64,000 bases of DNA from Perkinsela sp. pyNocScin1 (Eukaryota; Euglenozoa; Kinetoplastea; Prokinetoplastida; Perkinselidae), in assembly GCA_964019655.1 (NCBI GenBank), contig CAXHTR010000004.1:310001-374000 (forward strand), given 5' to 3'. A program made the position numbers and the translations under genes. The notes under the pieces were generated by a model. That model searched no databases. It was not told where the DNA came from and saw only the letters and a program-made list of their open reading frames with translations. Shown here piece after piece: positions 48,059 to 58,579 of the stretch (its first letter is position 1; each line of letters begins with the position of its first letter).

Positions 48059-48313
48059 TCATCGACGACAATCAGAATTTTTATTTGTGGGGCGACGCAA
48101 TGTAGAGATAGAGATCCATTTTGCGATGTCGAGAAGAGCGCTGTGGCAATCCTGAATATTTTTGGGCTTTGTTGTGAGGCCCCCGACGATGAGCTCCATG
48201 AGCGTTTGGTCGGAGAGTGTGTGTATGGAAAACTCGGTCGATATTCTCGTCCATAGATCTGAAGAAGAAGGGGGACATTTGGGCTGGATAGAAGGCAAAA
48301 AAAAGAGATTCAT
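48059..48313 (-). pseudogene. LRR type A N-terminal fragment
   Basis: It encodes IHTLSDQTLMELIVGG and LLDIAKWISISTLRRP, the DQxxMELL block and cap start of type A, without a normal leader before it or repeats after it. It stands at the left end of the minus array. Confidence 0.6.
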
Positions 48314-48714
48314 GAATGCTTGCTATGGATTTCGAATTCAAAAGAAGTTTCGTAACAAGAAAGGTCTTCAAGACTACCTTCGTCTATCACAATCGGACGA
48401 ATAATGCACGTGCACAACCCAATAGAATCCCAATGATACCCTGTGTGCTAACGAGAAGAACAATGAAAGTGACATGACAGTCTCTGTTGATTATTTAGAG
48501 CAGTTCATGGAAGAAACACAAATTCTCCGGGTAAGTGGTATTATGCCGTAGATGTCTTAACCAGAGAGAGCGCTCTTCTTACATCATTATTTCGTATGTC
48601 CATGAATCAGGCAGTACATTGACCACGCACAAAAATGATAGATACATACGTAGGAACCTTGCGTCTCACATGTTAATCTTTTTAGCGAATTGAATCTGTG
48701 TGCATCAGATAATT
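48314..48714. other. Intergenic, nothing recognised
   Basis: No motif or supported frame. Confidence 0.4.
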
Positions 48715-49220
48715 TCAACACTCTTCGAACATGTGCACCCTCTGGTCCACCGGCTTTTTCTCATCAAGTGGGATGTACCGAGCGGTTTTCGGCAGATTGC
48801 CGTCCCTATGGTGAATGGATATGTGCTCGAGCGTATCTGGCAGGCTGCCAGCGTACCCCTCGAACGCCTCGATGTAATTATTTCGCAAACAAAGAACGCG
48901 CAAGCTCCTGGGAAGCCCAATGAGAGAAACTATCCCCTTAGTCGCGTTGGAGCTCGCACTAAACTCTTCGATTTTCTCCGGCAGCGACTGCAATTCGATC
49001 AACCCTTCCATGCGGATCTGGACAAAGTAGCCAATGCGAAGGTCTCGTGGCAGATTTACCTCGTCTTGATATGATGTGCATGGTATTTGCATATAGTGAC
49101 TTCCTGAGCGGTTGGTGGGATAAAAACGAGATTAACGAGTTTCTGTTCACCAAAGCGCATGATTTTCAATCGATGGACTTCACAAATCCATTCTCGCGCA
49201 GAACGCCATTCTAATCGCCT
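48715..49220 (-). pseudogene. LRR type B gene, frameshifted and 5'-truncated
   Basis: The last 125 codons carry three type B repeats (LPRDLRIGYFVQ, LPEKIEEFSASSNATKGIVS, LPRSLRVLCLRNN) and the tail EKKPVDQRVHMF. One frameshift upstream (near 49085) leads to KLVNLVFIPPTAQEVTI, the FIPPT block, and REWICEVHRLKI, a decayed cap. No leader is found. Confidence 0.65.
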
Positions 49221-49453
49221 GGATTCTCTTCGCCTGGAAGGTCATCACTGTATAGCAGGTCAGAAGAAGCATACAGTGATTCTGCATCTGCGGCAGGAAT
49301 CTTGGTCGGGGGCCACGCAGAAAAGTATGCGTTGGAGCATTGTCGATTTTTGTTGAGAAATTACATCAAAGGCTAAATATCTAAGTGCGGCTATTGATAG
49401 ACTTCTCAAAGCAAAAAGCTTCATATTCTCATTAATTAATAATTCGTCTTAAT

Positions 49454-50260
49454 TTACTTCTCTTTGGTCTGCATGACCCACTCAATCTCCGCCCCACCGT
49501 ATTCGTAATGCGCCGCAGCACGAAGCGACTCGAGTGAATTTCCTTTGAAACGAACCATAACGAGCGGGTTTTCTTCCACGGAAAAATATCCCGTGTTTGC
49601 TGAGACGCTCGCAATATCCACAGCTGTGAATTTGTTCGAAGCGGCATCGAAGAAGTTGAGCTTATCCGATAGGGCCTTTGCATAGAGATCGCCGCTGAAC
49701 GAATTTTTCTGAATTTCTATCGATTCGAGCTTCGGGTGGACAGCATTGAGGTCAAATGTTCCCGAAAAATAGTTGGAGGAAATTTCGAGGTATTCGAGGG
49801 ACTTCGGTAAATTTGATGTCTCGAAGGGCCCGCTGAGCTGGTTTTTCGCGACGGAGAGATGTGTCATGTTACGTGGAAGGTCGCTTGTGTTGATTTCTCC
49901 TTGTAGCTGATTGTCGTCCAAAGCGACTATGAGAAGGCCTTGAGGCCAATGTGTGACGTCGATATTTCCCTGTAAGTAACATTTCTGAAAGGCGAGATAT
50001 TCGACGGTTGGTGGAAGAAACACAAAATTCAGACTGCCTTTGAGCTCCGCGTGGCTCAGAAAGATTTCCGTAATCTCTTTCTCTTCATTGCGAGTAAAAC
50101 ACTGCGCGCTTGGGTCTATAGCACCGTCCGCATCGGTGAAGCTGGTTTTGTACATGCACCCATCGAAAAACGTCGCGAGAAGGGACTCTTCTGCCATGAG
50201 CGATGGATCGACGCGGCCGAGTGCTGGGTCGATAGTGGAGATAGAGAGAATGAAAAGCAT
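49454..50260 (-). CDS. Secreted LRR protein, type A (268 aa)
   Basis: The leader MLFILSIST is followed by IDPALGRVDPSLMAEESLLA. The second half of that block departs from SDQxxMELL. The cap has no Cys pair (SAQCFTRNEEKEITEIFLS). Five repeats follow (NQLQGEINTSD, NQLSGPFETSN, NYFSGTFDLNA, NSFSGDLYAKA, NKFTAVDI). The usual VVDExG end is absent; it closes with EIEWVMQTKEK. Upstream, TTCCTTTTCTCTATTCAG lies 18 bases before the ATG and looks like a splice-acceptor signal. Confidence 0.85.
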   Translation of the reverse strand: MLFILSISTIDPALGRVDPSLMAEESLLATFFDGCMYKTSFTDADGAIDPSAQCFTRNEEKEITEIFLSHAELKGSLNFVFLPPTVEYLAFQKCYLQGNIDVTHWPQGLLIVALDDNQLQGEINTSDLPRNMTHLSVAKNQLSGPFETSNLPKSLEYLEISSNYFSGTFDLNAVHPKLESIEIQKNSFSGDLYAKALSDKLNFFDAASNKFTAVDIASVSANTGYFSVEENPLVMVRFKGNSLESLRAAAHYEYGGAEIEWVMQTKEK

Positions 50261-50578
50261 TGCGTGATTACGAAAGAACTGAATAGAGAAAAGGAATTTC
50301 TATGATTAAATAGAATCGTGTGGTCTCTTTTCTGTACAAATACAGAGAGAATTCTGTCTCATTGAATCTACAGAGCGTGCTATACAACTTTCTGTAATTT
50401 TTTTGCCGACTGGCCAGAGATTCAAGACATTGACTTTGCGAAGTAGCTTAAGGGCGCTGGGCATCATTTTCAAAAAACTCGAAGTATACGCAAGTACTGT
50501 ACAAGTGCTACGGAGACAATTTCGCCTTAAAATAATTTCTGTGAAATCACTGAATTTCTCTCTTTTTTATAACTCTCC

Positions 50579-51427
50579 TCACTGTCCCGGGTAGGCTTGT
50601 AATAAGGCACTGCTCAAGTCCTTCCCATCTGTGTCGACAATGCGCTTAAAGTTCGCACTGCTCAAGCGGAAGAACTGCGTGCCCTCAGGTGGAACTTTTA
50701 TGACAAGCTGCGCTTGCTGTATTGCATTTCCTCGTAGCGTGAAAAATCGTATGCTTGAAGGTATCTTGCTGAGGTCTATTTCCCCGGAAAACGCGTTGTT
50801 ACTGAGTCGCGGCCCGATGATTTTCTGAGGCAGTTGGCTAAAGTCGAGACTTCCGTGAAATTTATTCGCCTCGGCAGAGAAGCCCAGAACGAGTGGAGGC
50901 AATTTTGAAATATCGAGAGACCCGCTGAGCATATTGAGCGAAATGTTTACGTATTCAAGCTTTCTTGGCAGCGACGCAACGCAGAATGTCCCCCGGAAAC
51001 AATTTGACGATATATTGAATTGCTCAAGCGCTTCGGGTAGCGCACCAGTTTTGACTGTGCCTTCGAGGTTGAGCCCACGAATTTCAAATACTTTGTCACT
51101 CTTCGGTATCCACTTGAGATCAATGCTACCCTCTGGTCCAATGATGTAGGTTTCGCCGTCGTCGTCAGATTCGCTCTCACTGCCGAATAGGCCTGGAGCG
51201 CCAAAATCTGCTGAAAACTCGATTCTCATGACTTTGCCAGCATCGTCGAAGGTGAGGCCAGGCCACGACTGAATGTCGAGGAATGAGCCATCGATATCCT
51301 CAAGTGCTGCGTTATGCTGCGCTGCATCCCCGACAAGGAGCTCCATAAGCGTCTGGTCAGGCATGGATTCTGGGTCGACTCGGCCGATGGAATGTAACTC
51401 AGCAGAATATATGGTGAAAAGAAGCAT
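50579..51427 (-). CDS. Secreted LRR protein, type A (282 aa)
   Basis: The leader MLLFTIYSA precedes ELHSIGRVDPESMPDQTLME. The cap has QSWPGLTFDDAGKVMRIEF without Cys. A long acidic insert (ESESDDDGET, about residues 78-87) sits between cap and repeats, unlike the other copies. Five repeats follow (NCFRGTFCVAS, NMLSGSLDISK, NKFHGSLDFSQ, NAFSGEIDLSK). The end has FKRIVDTDGKDL. It is probably secreted, with no anchor. Confidence 0.88.
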   Translation of the reverse strand: MLLFTIYSAELHSIGRVDPESMPDQTLMELLVGDAAQHNAALEDIDGSFLDIQSWPGLTFDDAGKVMRIEFSADFGAPGLFGSESESDDDGETYIIGPEGSIDLKWIPKSDKVFEIRGLNLEGTVKTGALPEALEQFNISSNCFRGTFCVASLPRKLEYVNISLNMLSGSLDISKLPPLVLGFSAEANKFHGSLDFSQLPQKIIGPRLSNNAFSGEIDLSKIPSSIRFFTLRGNAIQQAQLVIKVPPEGTQFFRLSSANFKRIVDTDGKDLSSALLQAYPGQ

Positions 51428-51987
51428 TGGTATTTAGTTAAAAAGTGAAACAATGGGAGGTCATGCGCTCATGAAGCAACAGATCTTGTTGAGGCTCGCG
51501 AATTATCGATGGATTATATCGCAGAATTTCAGCAATCAGGAACAGAACTTGTACCATACGCAACTCGAATTGCAGCATACCAGATAAACGTGACGACGAC
51601 TCGCAATCGTAAGTCCGCCCAACGTAACATAGCTGAAGAACAAGCGCAGTACGAATGTCGACACGATCCGTTCTGTGCAGTCACTAAGTTGCCACTTGTA
51701 TCAGCCGTTTTCATCTCGTCGAACATTGATAATAATTTTCTGTCTGATTCTAAGGTCAGTGAGAGCAGCTTTCCGCATGCTTCTTTGCTAACGCTCAGTG
51801 ATATCTGCATTCATGAGCTCCGTTTCAGTCATCCAGGGTTCATTGGTAGCCGTAAGTGAGATACTGCATAAAGCTAACTACTGAGTGTCACGGTTTGTTA
51901 GTTAGGTGGGTAATGTATTTTCACTCATAATCTTAAAAAATTTCAATAGCTATTCATATTTAGAATACACAATTGACACAATCAATG
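51428..51987. other. Intergenic, nothing recognised
   Basis: The 116-codon plus frame at 51509 overlaps a minus frame and has no motif; I do not call either. Confidence 0.4.
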
Positions 51988-52836
51988 TCACTCAGTGCTC
52001 GAGAGAAACTTTTTTTCGAGTGGATGCGCAGCACCATTTTCGTCCACCACTGCAGAAACGTTCGTGCGACCGAGCGTGATGTGCGCTTCGCGGCTCGCAA
52101 ACACCCTTGGTATCGTGGCCTCGCCGGAAAAGCGGTTCGAATGGGCGTAAACGACGTAAAGGCTCCCCGGCTTCACGAGTACGAATCTCCCCGAGAGCTG
52201 GTTCATATTGATTTGAAATTCCTCAAGGCTATCGGGGAGATTTTCGAGCGAAACGCTTCCGCTAAAATAATTGCACGAAACATCGAGCGAGAACATTCCT
52301 TCATGCAGGGAATCGAGACGAAGACTTCCGCTGAAAGCGTTTTCACTCGCATTCAGCGTCTCGAGGACTTCGGGCAATGCGGTTAGATCACACTCCCCTG
52401 AAAAATTGTTCTGCGCAATGCTGAATGAATAGAGCGCTTCGGGCAGTTTTGTCATGTCGACGGCCCCGTCAAAATTGTTGGCATCGAGATCGCATACTTC
52501 CAGCCGCCTGGGAAGCTTCGATGTATTGAGTGTCCCTTTCAGATCCTCGTTCGAGGATACATTTAACGTTTCAACGCTCTCTGGAAGAAAGTCAAGGCAC
52601 GCTGTGCCAGCGTACACACCGACGAGGCTGACGTCCGTGACATTTCCCGCGTCGTCGCATTCCATACCTGTCCATTCGCACATGTCGAGGAAGCTGCCGT
52701 CATCTGCTTGAAAGTACGTGCGGAAGCCTTCTTCCAGGTTTGCAACAAAGAGCTCCATTCGGGCTTGATCGCTGAGCATGGACGGGTCCATCTTGCCGAG
52801 ACTGTTGTCGGCGGAGAGCAAGGAGAAAGAAAGCAT
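51988..52836 (-). CDS. Secreted LRR protein, type A (282 aa)
   Basis: The leader MLSFSLLSA is only nine residues before DNSLGKMDPSMLSDQARMEL. The cap is complete (CEWTGMECDDAGNVTDVSL). Five repeats follow (NNFDGAVDMTK, NNFSGECDLTA, NAFSGSLRLDS, NYFSGSVSLEN, NQLSGRFVL). The C-terminal cap has NRFSGEATIPRV and VSAVVDENGAAHPLE. It is a textbook member of the type and suits as a reference for it. Confidence 0.9.
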   Translation of the reverse strand: MLSFSLLSADNSLGKMDPSMLSDQARMELFVANLEEGFRTYFQADDGSFLDMCEWTGMECDDAGNVTDVSLVGVYAGTACLDFLPESVETLNVSSNEDLKGTLNTSKLPRRLEVCDLDANNFDGAVDMTKLPEALYSFSIAQNNFSGECDLTALPEVLETLNASENAFSGSLRLDSLHEGMFSLDVSCNYFSGSVSLENLPDSLEEFQINMNQLSGRFVLVKPGSLYVVYAHSNRFSGEATIPRVFASREAHITLGRTNVSAVVDENGAAHPLEKKFLSSTE

Positions 52837-53560
52837 TGAAATTCTTCGCTTATTGTATCAAAAAGAATTGACGTGAAATAGCGATGTGAGCGACTCCGCA
52901 AAAGAGAATTTTAGGAAAACGGATAAATTTATCATCTCGGTGTGAGATTGCAATCTTTCGTGGGGCAGGTTGTTATCAGCTTCCTGCGGCGCTTTCGCTG
53001 TGGGCTGAGTGACTTTTGTTCTCCTTGTTAATCATATGTCTCTAAGAAATTGTCTTTAAGCCATCCTTTTATTCCCGCCTGATACTCTCCATGCGGTATT
53101 GAACTGAAGGCTTTGTCCACCTGAGCAAACTGATGAAGTCTAGGACAGAATATTACCGCACAAGGTGGTTGTCCAGGATCATGCTCATCAATTTTTGCTT
53201 GTCGCTTTTGCTTTTTCGCTCTCTTGACTGATAATTCGCGAATTCAAGCACAGGATCGGGAATGAGACGAAATTGAAAATTAACTGATTCTTCGATGGCA
53301 TGACCTCATCTAGGATGGCCTGTCGTATTACTCATTATAACTCTCATTAAGTCCACGGAGCCTCTGCTTTTTGTCATAGATCTATCATCATTGCCTTTTT
53401 GACACATCATTCTCTTTAATTAAAAAGACCTTTTCTACCTGAAGTACATTCGACATACCGTACAAAATAAAATTGACTTTCATTCATATGACTTTCTATT
53501 CGCTATGATCAATATCCCTTTTTTTTTTTCAATTTTTTTTCATTTCTCTGCCTCGTACCA
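52837..53560. other. Intergenic, nothing recognised
   Basis: About 0.7 kb. T-rich runs at 53520-53545 lie just beyond the end of the next gene; no gene is supported. Confidence 0.45.
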
Positions 53561-54559
53561 CTACTCTGAGTCCCCATCTTCTATCACCGACTCGAAAGCG
53601 TTGCCATAGTACTCTATGTCACCTTCGATTGGCGGCACTCTCAGACATCCCACGAGCGCATTCTTCTGTATCCCGAGATACTGCATACCATGCGAAATGC
53701 GCGACAGATCGACTTCCCCCGTAAATTTGTTCTCGCCAAGGCGAAGCTCGGTCATGGCTAGGGGCAAAAATCGTAGATCAATGCCATGTGTGAACGCATT
53801 TTGGTCCAGATAGAGCCGGGTGAGGGAGCATGGGAGCGCCGTCAGGCACACAGAGCCGCAAAGCGCATTCTGATCGATCATGAGCGTTTCGAGCTTGGTC
53901 AGCGCAGTCAGGTCGATCTCCCCTGTGAACATGTTCGTAGAGAGCGCAAGGTAGGAGAGCTTTCTCGGCAGATTGGTGAGGTTTACGGACCCACGGAACT
54001 TGTTTATGCAGAGAGACAGGTTTTCCATGCTCTCTGGCAAACAGTCGAGCGGTACTGTCCCCTCCAGACTGTTGCGGTTGAGGTTTAGCTCTCGAATGTT
54101 CTTTGGCAGCGAATCAAAAGTGACTTCCCCTTTGAAGCTGCAGGTAGACAACATAAGCATCTCTAAGCCATCGGGCAGCGCTGTGAGGTCCACGGACCCC
54201 TCAAAATCGTTGTACCCGAGCGTCAGGACTTTCAGAGATGCTGGTAGCACCGTCAGGTCGAGTGTCCCGCGCAGGCTGCAACCGTCGATCATAAGCCTTT
54301 CGTCGGTGGGTGGGAGAAAGCGTAAGTCTATCTCCCCGCCCTCGTCAAACTTCCAGTCCCAGTCGATTTCGATGACTGTGCCGTCGGCGTAGAGGACGCC
54401 GGCCCAGGCACCGTCGCGGTGCTCGCCAGAGCTCGTGTGGGTAATAGCTGACGCATTGTCGAAATCTTTTATAAGGAGCTCCATCATCGTGTCTTGGTGC
54501 AGCATTGCGACGTCGGCTTTGCCGAGCGGGTCGAGAGCGATAAGGCAGGTGGTGAGCAT
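53561..54559 (-). CDS. Secreted LRR protein, type A, longest repeat array (332 aa)
   Basis: The leader MLTTCLIAL is followed by DPLGKADVAMLHQDTMMELL, a shortened block. The cap has lost both Cys (DGAWAGVLYADGTVIEIDW). Eight or nine repeats of 23 residues run from about 100 to 310 (NDFEGSVDLTA, NSLEGTVPLDC, NKFRGSVNLTN, NMFTGEIDLTA, NALCGSVCLTA, NKFTGEVDLSR). The repeat LTKLETLMIDQ lacks two residues. The VVDExG cap is replaced by a short acidic end (FESVIEDGDSE). It is the largest intact repeat set in the window. Confidence 0.9.
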   Translation of the reverse strand: MLTTCLIALDPLGKADVAMLHQDTMMELLIKDFDNASAITHTSSGEHRDGAWAGVLYADGTVIEIDWDWKFDEGGEIDLRFLPPTDERLMIDGCSLRGTLDLTVLPASLKVLTLGYNDFEGSVDLTALPDGLEMLMLSTCSFKGEVTFDSLPKNIRELNLNRNSLEGTVPLDCLPESMENLSLCINKFRGSVNLTNLPRKLSYLALSTNMFTGEIDLTALTKLETLMIDQNALCGSVCLTALPCSLTRLYLDQNAFTHGIDLRFLPLAMTELRLGENKFTGEVDLSRISHGMQYLGIQKNALVGCLRVPPIEGDIEYYGNAFESVIEDGDSE

Positions 54560-54994
54560 TGCAAATAAATTTTTGTTTGAAAGTTTACAATGAGGAAGTT
54601 TAAAATAGTGGTTTTATTGACGTGCTGTTATCTTTCTTTTCATACGTACTTAATTCTCCATCTTTGCATAGTTTACTGAATTCAGCCGCGGTCATCAACA
54701 AATGGCGTTACTTTTGCCCAAAAATGCAAGTTTCATTTCCCCGAAATTTCTCGAGATACTGCCTATTTGACCTTCAGATTATCAATGAGCGATACATTTC
54801 GTATTCACATTTCCCCAGAAAAATTGTTGTTGCTCCGATGAATTATTTTCATTTATTCCGGTTGTCGCTCGCGAGTCAACCCTTGTACGCATTTTCATGC
54901 AAAAGAAGCGTTTGTATGCCTGATGGTAGATCATTTTGTACGATTTCCTCTCTGAGAGCGTAAGTCATGGCAACGATAATCGGCGGCGAGTCCG
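54560..54994. other. Intergenic, nothing recognised
   Basis: The 113-codon plus frame at 54622 runs against the local direction and has no motif, so I do not call it. Confidence 0.4.
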
Positions 54995-55331
54995 TCAGTC
55001 TTGAGGGAACTGATATCCACGCATGTTTTGCTCAAACCGCGGAGCAGGTTGCTCAGCGGCATTCCGCGGAGTGCCATGATCAAAGACCTCTTCGCCCTGC
55101 ATCGCAATAGACCCTGTTCCTCCAGAAAGGGATCGTAAAGCCTTGATGGTTGACAAGTCTATGAATTCCCGCTGAAATAAAAACTTCTGCATGAGCTTGT
55201 CGAGCATGGGCCTCTCGGCAGCATCGATACCATCGCAGGCAGCTTTGATCTTTCGGGTAATCCCTCAAAGTAGGTGCCATAGAAAGGACAATTTTGTACC
55301 AAGTGTTCCTTCAGTTGCTGTGCGAACTAAT
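54995..55331 (-). pseudogene. Unrecognised gene remnant, one frameshift
   Basis: Reading from 55331, FAQQLKEHLVQNCPFYGTYF and EGLP lie in one frame. After a shift near 55258, RKIKAACDGIDAAERPMLDK, FLFQREFIDLSTIKAL and RGYQFPQD follow in the next, to a TAA at 54995. The residues look like a normal conserved non-LRR protein, but I do not recognise it. No ATG precedes the first part. It is the only non-LRR coding trace inside the 48-64 kb array. Confidence 0.45.
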
Positions 55332-55374
55332 TAGGCATTAAATATTGTTCTCGCATACCCTCAAACACTTCCTC

Positions 55375-56103
55375 TCACCAGCCATACATCGATTTTATTT
55401 GTTCACTGTCAGCATGGAATCGCACAAAGTAGGAAGAATATTCCCGTGCATCAATTCTTCTACTCGTCATACACCTGCACAGCGACTTTTTACCGACTTT
55501 GGTGAATTTTACCTTTTCATAAGAAAAGATGCTGAGCACCTTCATACCATCTGGCATGCACGCAGTATCAATGAAAACTTTTTGCAAAGATGTATTCACG
55601 ATATTCAGAATTCGAATACTTGACGGGAGGTCATTGATGATGAGAACACCAGAAGGAGCGTAAAATGCGCTGTTCACTATATGGAGCTCTTCGAGTTTTC
55701 TTGGAAGCTTATTCATGTTAACACGAGGGCCTGGATATATATGATGGCGATTTTTACACCTGCATGCGTAGAGATATTTCAAATCTCGAGGAAGGTGCTC
55801 AGCTGCCCATCCTTCCCGAAAGTGAATGTACTCAAGGTGAACGAACTCCAACGAGCTTGGTAAATAGTCCATATCGATGTGATAGCCCGAATCTCTGTGT
55901 TTATTCAGTCTAATAAGCATGCTTTGTACAGTGTCGATGTTGCACAATATTCCGCGCCACTTGCATGCGTCATCGACGCCATGTGGATTCACGATGTCTT
56001 CTTTAAGCCTTCTTGAAAGGCACTGAAACATGAGATTCTGCTGCATCATGGACTGAGGACTTTCGATGTCAGCACGAGTCGCTGTGATTGCAAAGCTGAG
56101 CAT
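55375..56103 (-). CDS. Secreted LRR protein, type B (242 aa)
   Basis: I start at the Met at 56103 (MLSFAITATRADIES), giving a short leader; 24 codons upstream are also open. The cap has CKWRGILCNIDTVQSMLI, then MDYLPSSLEFVHLEY in the WLPPTV position. LPRDLKYLYACRC, LPRKLEELHIVNS and LPSSIRILNIVNT are the repeats. The tail has SRRIDAREYSSYF. Repeats are degenerate compared with type A, with few Asn positions kept. Confidence 0.82.
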   Translation of the reverse strand: MLSFAITATRADIESPQSMMQQNLMFQCLSRRLKEDIVNPHGVDDACKWRGILCNIDTVQSMLIRLNKHRDSGYHIDMDYLPSSLEFVHLEYIHFREGWAAEHLPRDLKYLYACRCKNRHHIYPGPRVNMNKLPRKLEELHIVNSAFYAPSGVLIINDLPSSIRILNIVNTSLQKVFIDTACMPDGMKVLSIFSYEKVKFTKVGKKSLCRCMTSRRIDAREYSSYFVRFHADSEQIKSMYGW

Positions 56104-56579
56104 TCGAAAAATGTGAGAATGAACGTAAATGAGAAAAATCTTCCTTCTAAAATTTCCACTGAGACTACCATTCAAATGGAAAAGAGCAGTGTCTCAACCT
56201 TCTCAAAACATTTTGCTAACTGATCCACCACATTGCGGATGAAAGCATTTTCGGGTTTCAAATTTCGACTGAACCCAAAGCCTGGATGTTCATCAATTAA
56301 ATTTTCAGAGAACATGCTGCCGCACAGTCACTGAATCTGCGATTGATCCGAAAGAGATCATGACTTTCCCTGAAAAGATGTCTTTTGGTAGAGGCTAAGG
56401 ACTCTTCAATTTTCTCGAAAGATCCTCAGCGCACATGACCCTGCGAAGATTGATAGCATTGTAGTTACAAAATTTCAAACAAACGGAAGCAAAGCTAATG
56501 ATACAACTTGACTTCTATCCCCGAGCATACTTTCTAAAAAATGCTTTCAATTTTCCTCGACTCGATTCCTTTTCTCCTT
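56104..56579. other. Intergenic, nothing recognised
   Basis: No motif or supported frame, apart from the open extension of the neighbouring gene's frame. Confidence 0.4.
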
Positions 56580-57260
56580 TTACATTCCGTACAGCCCCTT
56601 TCGATTGCGCCTTCCGTACTCCGACTTGCTCAGCAGAATGCGGCGGTCCTTTGACTTCCCCGTCAGCGACACAAAGTCGACGCTCCCACTCGCACTCGAA
56701 AAGTACATGATGATGAGATTATCTGGAAGCGCACCACCACCAAAGACCGTCGATATCGCATTGCGCTCAACGCGGAGCTCCCGCAGGGTCTCCGGCACTT
56801 CGTGCAGGACGATGAACCCTGTCAGTTTGTTGACGGCCACGTCAAAGGTCACTATGCCGCGTGGCAGATTCGGCACATCGAGGCTCCCCTTGAGCATGCA
56901 GGTGTTCGCCCTGAAGACAGTGAGCCCACGCGGGAGAAGGCGGGTCTGCAGCTCAGACACTGCAACTTTCATGCGCATCGTGAGCTTCGTCAGCGACTCT
57001 GGGAGCCAGTGAATATCCAGTCGGACTGGCACATAGGCTAAATCCGCGGCTAAGGCATTTGGGACAATGATTGTGTCCACGACGTTGTCAATGCATCGCG
57101 CGCCGGGGACATCGCAGGCTGGGGTCCGCCACTGCTTGCAAAGAAAATTATGCATGCAGAGGTCTTGGTACGCAAGGGCGCTATTGGGGGTGGTCTGCGT
57201 GGGGTTCGCGGGTACGTCGGATGAAAGAAGGAGGACGCTCAGCAGAATGGGCACGCGCAT
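56580..57260 (-). CDS. Secreted LRR protein, type B (226 aa)
   Basis: The Met at 57260 (MRVPILLSVLLLSSDVPANP) heads a clear signal peptide, while the 47 upstream codons look non-coding. The cap has an unusual Cys spacing (CKQWRTPACDVPGARC). LDIHWLPESLTKLTMRMK is the type B block. LPRGLTVFRANTCMLKGSLD, LPRGIVTFDVAVNKLTGFIV and VPETLRELRVERNAI are repeats. The tail has GKSKDRRILLSKSEYG and a basic end. Confidence 0.87.
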   Translation of the reverse strand: MRVPILLSVLLLSSDVPANPTQTTPNSALAYQDLCMHNFLCKQWRTPACDVPGARCIDNVVDTIIVPNALAADLAYVPVRLDIHWLPESLTKLTMRMKVAVSELQTRLLPRGLTVFRANTCMLKGSLDVPNLPRGIVTFDVAVNKLTGFIVLHEVPETLRELRVERNAISTVFGGGALPDNLIIMYFSSASGSVDFVSLTGKSKDRRILLSKSEYGRRNRKGLYGM

Positions 57261-57418
57261 GACTGAAGAAGAGAAAATTGAAAAAGATAGGGATTTTTTG
57301 AGAGTCGATAGAAAAGTGTGAATGAAGGCCATCAATTCGTTTATTACTATGTTTGGACTCGTCGATGTAATTGAGTATGCCTCAATGTTCATCAGCATCA
57401 ATTTTCTACTTGACTAAC

Positions 57419-58102
57419 TCAATTCGCCCTCCCATTGACGAGAAATTTCACCTTCTTTGCGCTCGCTTTGTACTGCGGGATCTCTGGTCTGACGTGGAAG
57501 ATCATATTGCCCCGAAAAGACATCTGAACCATATTCTCTGAGATTCTACCGTGGTACACAGCTTCCTGCTCGATTCTATTGTCTTCGAGTCCAAGGATCT
57601 GCAGCGATTCTGGGATGTTGCGTATATCGATAGGCCCAGTGATAATGTTCCGATCCATGCGGAAGATTTTCGTCTTTTCAGGGATACCGCTCAGATCGAG
57701 GGTGCCCCGAATTAAGTTGTTCGACATATCGAGCTGGATGAGCTCGCGGGGCAGCTGGCGAGTGTTCATTTTGTAGCTCTGCTGGCAATTTTCGAGTCGA
57801 ACGATTTGCACGGTCGGTGGCAGGTGCTCGATATGGAAGCGCCCGGCATGAGACCGCGCGTACTCGACGCTGATAACTTCGCCGCTTTTGCAAGTGATGC
57901 CGTTCCACGAGGGTGACCCGTCTCTGCCACAGACATCGAAAGTTCGCAAGCGCTTTGGGACTTGGTCTCTGGCGTTCCGGTCTAAGAAAAACTCGGAGAC
58001 ATCGGCGAAAAACTCGCGCATGAGTGCTGCTTGAAGAATGCACGTTTGGAGGTCGGCCTCTGCTGTGAGAATGGCAAAAGATGTGATCGTGAAAGGATGC
58101 AT
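57419..58102 (-). CDS. Secreted LRR protein, type B (227 aa), sister of 61888
   Basis: The leader MHPFTITSFAILTAEA is followed by LMREFFADVSEFF and the cap FDVCGRDGSPSWNGITC. IEHLPPTVQIVRLENC, LPRELIQLDMSNNLIRGTLD, IPEKTKIFRMDRNIITGPID and IPESLQILGLEDN are the repeats. It ends FHVRPEIPQYKASAKKVKFL with no GxxxDxRI tail. Most of the protein is nearly the same as that at 61888, including the C-terminal 60 residues, so the two form a recent pair within the array. Confidence 0.88.
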   Translation of the reverse strand: MHPFTITSFAILTAEADLQTCILQAALMREFFADVSEFFLDRNARDQVPKRLRTFDVCGRDGSPSWNGITCKSGEVISVEYARSHAGRFHIEHLPPTVQIVRLENCQQSYKMNTRQLPRELIQLDMSNNLIRGTLDLSGIPEKTKIFRMDRNIITGPIDIRNIPESLQILGLEDNRIEQEAVYHGRISENMVQMSFRGNMIFHVRPEIPQYKASAKKVKFLVNGRAN

Positions 58103-58579
58103 TAGTTATAGAATAGATAGAATCAGGAGTTGACAGAAAATTTACAGAAACATTGTGTGGAATGGCAATCTGATGTGTAAAATGAGGCCATGCAGAATAC
58201 AAATGCAAAGGCCATGAAAAGATACCCAAGTCAGCTCTTCGTCTCAAAAGCTTTGAGACAGCAAAGACACATCTGAATAATCGATCAAAGGTCACGTGAT
58301 GGACCTACTCAATGTTTTAGGGAAGACGAGACTTTCAGATATTCCATCCTGGGAATTCTATCCATTTACTTCATCGATTCAAATGAAATGAGCTCAAGGA
58401 CATACGAGCTTCAAGCTATCCAAGATGCTTTATGCAATATGATCTGGACCAAGATCTGCTGGACGATGATGTAGTGCTACATAAAAGCACAAAATGAAAA
58501 GTACGACAGAAAAGTATTCAAAATTACTCGCATGTCTCAATTTCAATTTCCCCTTTCAATTTTCTAATGCCCCTTTCCC
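58103..58579. other. Intergenic, nothing recognised
   Basis: No motif beyond A/T-rich sequence. Confidence 0.4.

Noticed and set aside
51509-51859. A 116-codon plus-strand frame inside the minus-strand LRR array.
   Set aside because: It runs against the local direction, overlaps a minus frame, has no motif and no copy elsewhere.
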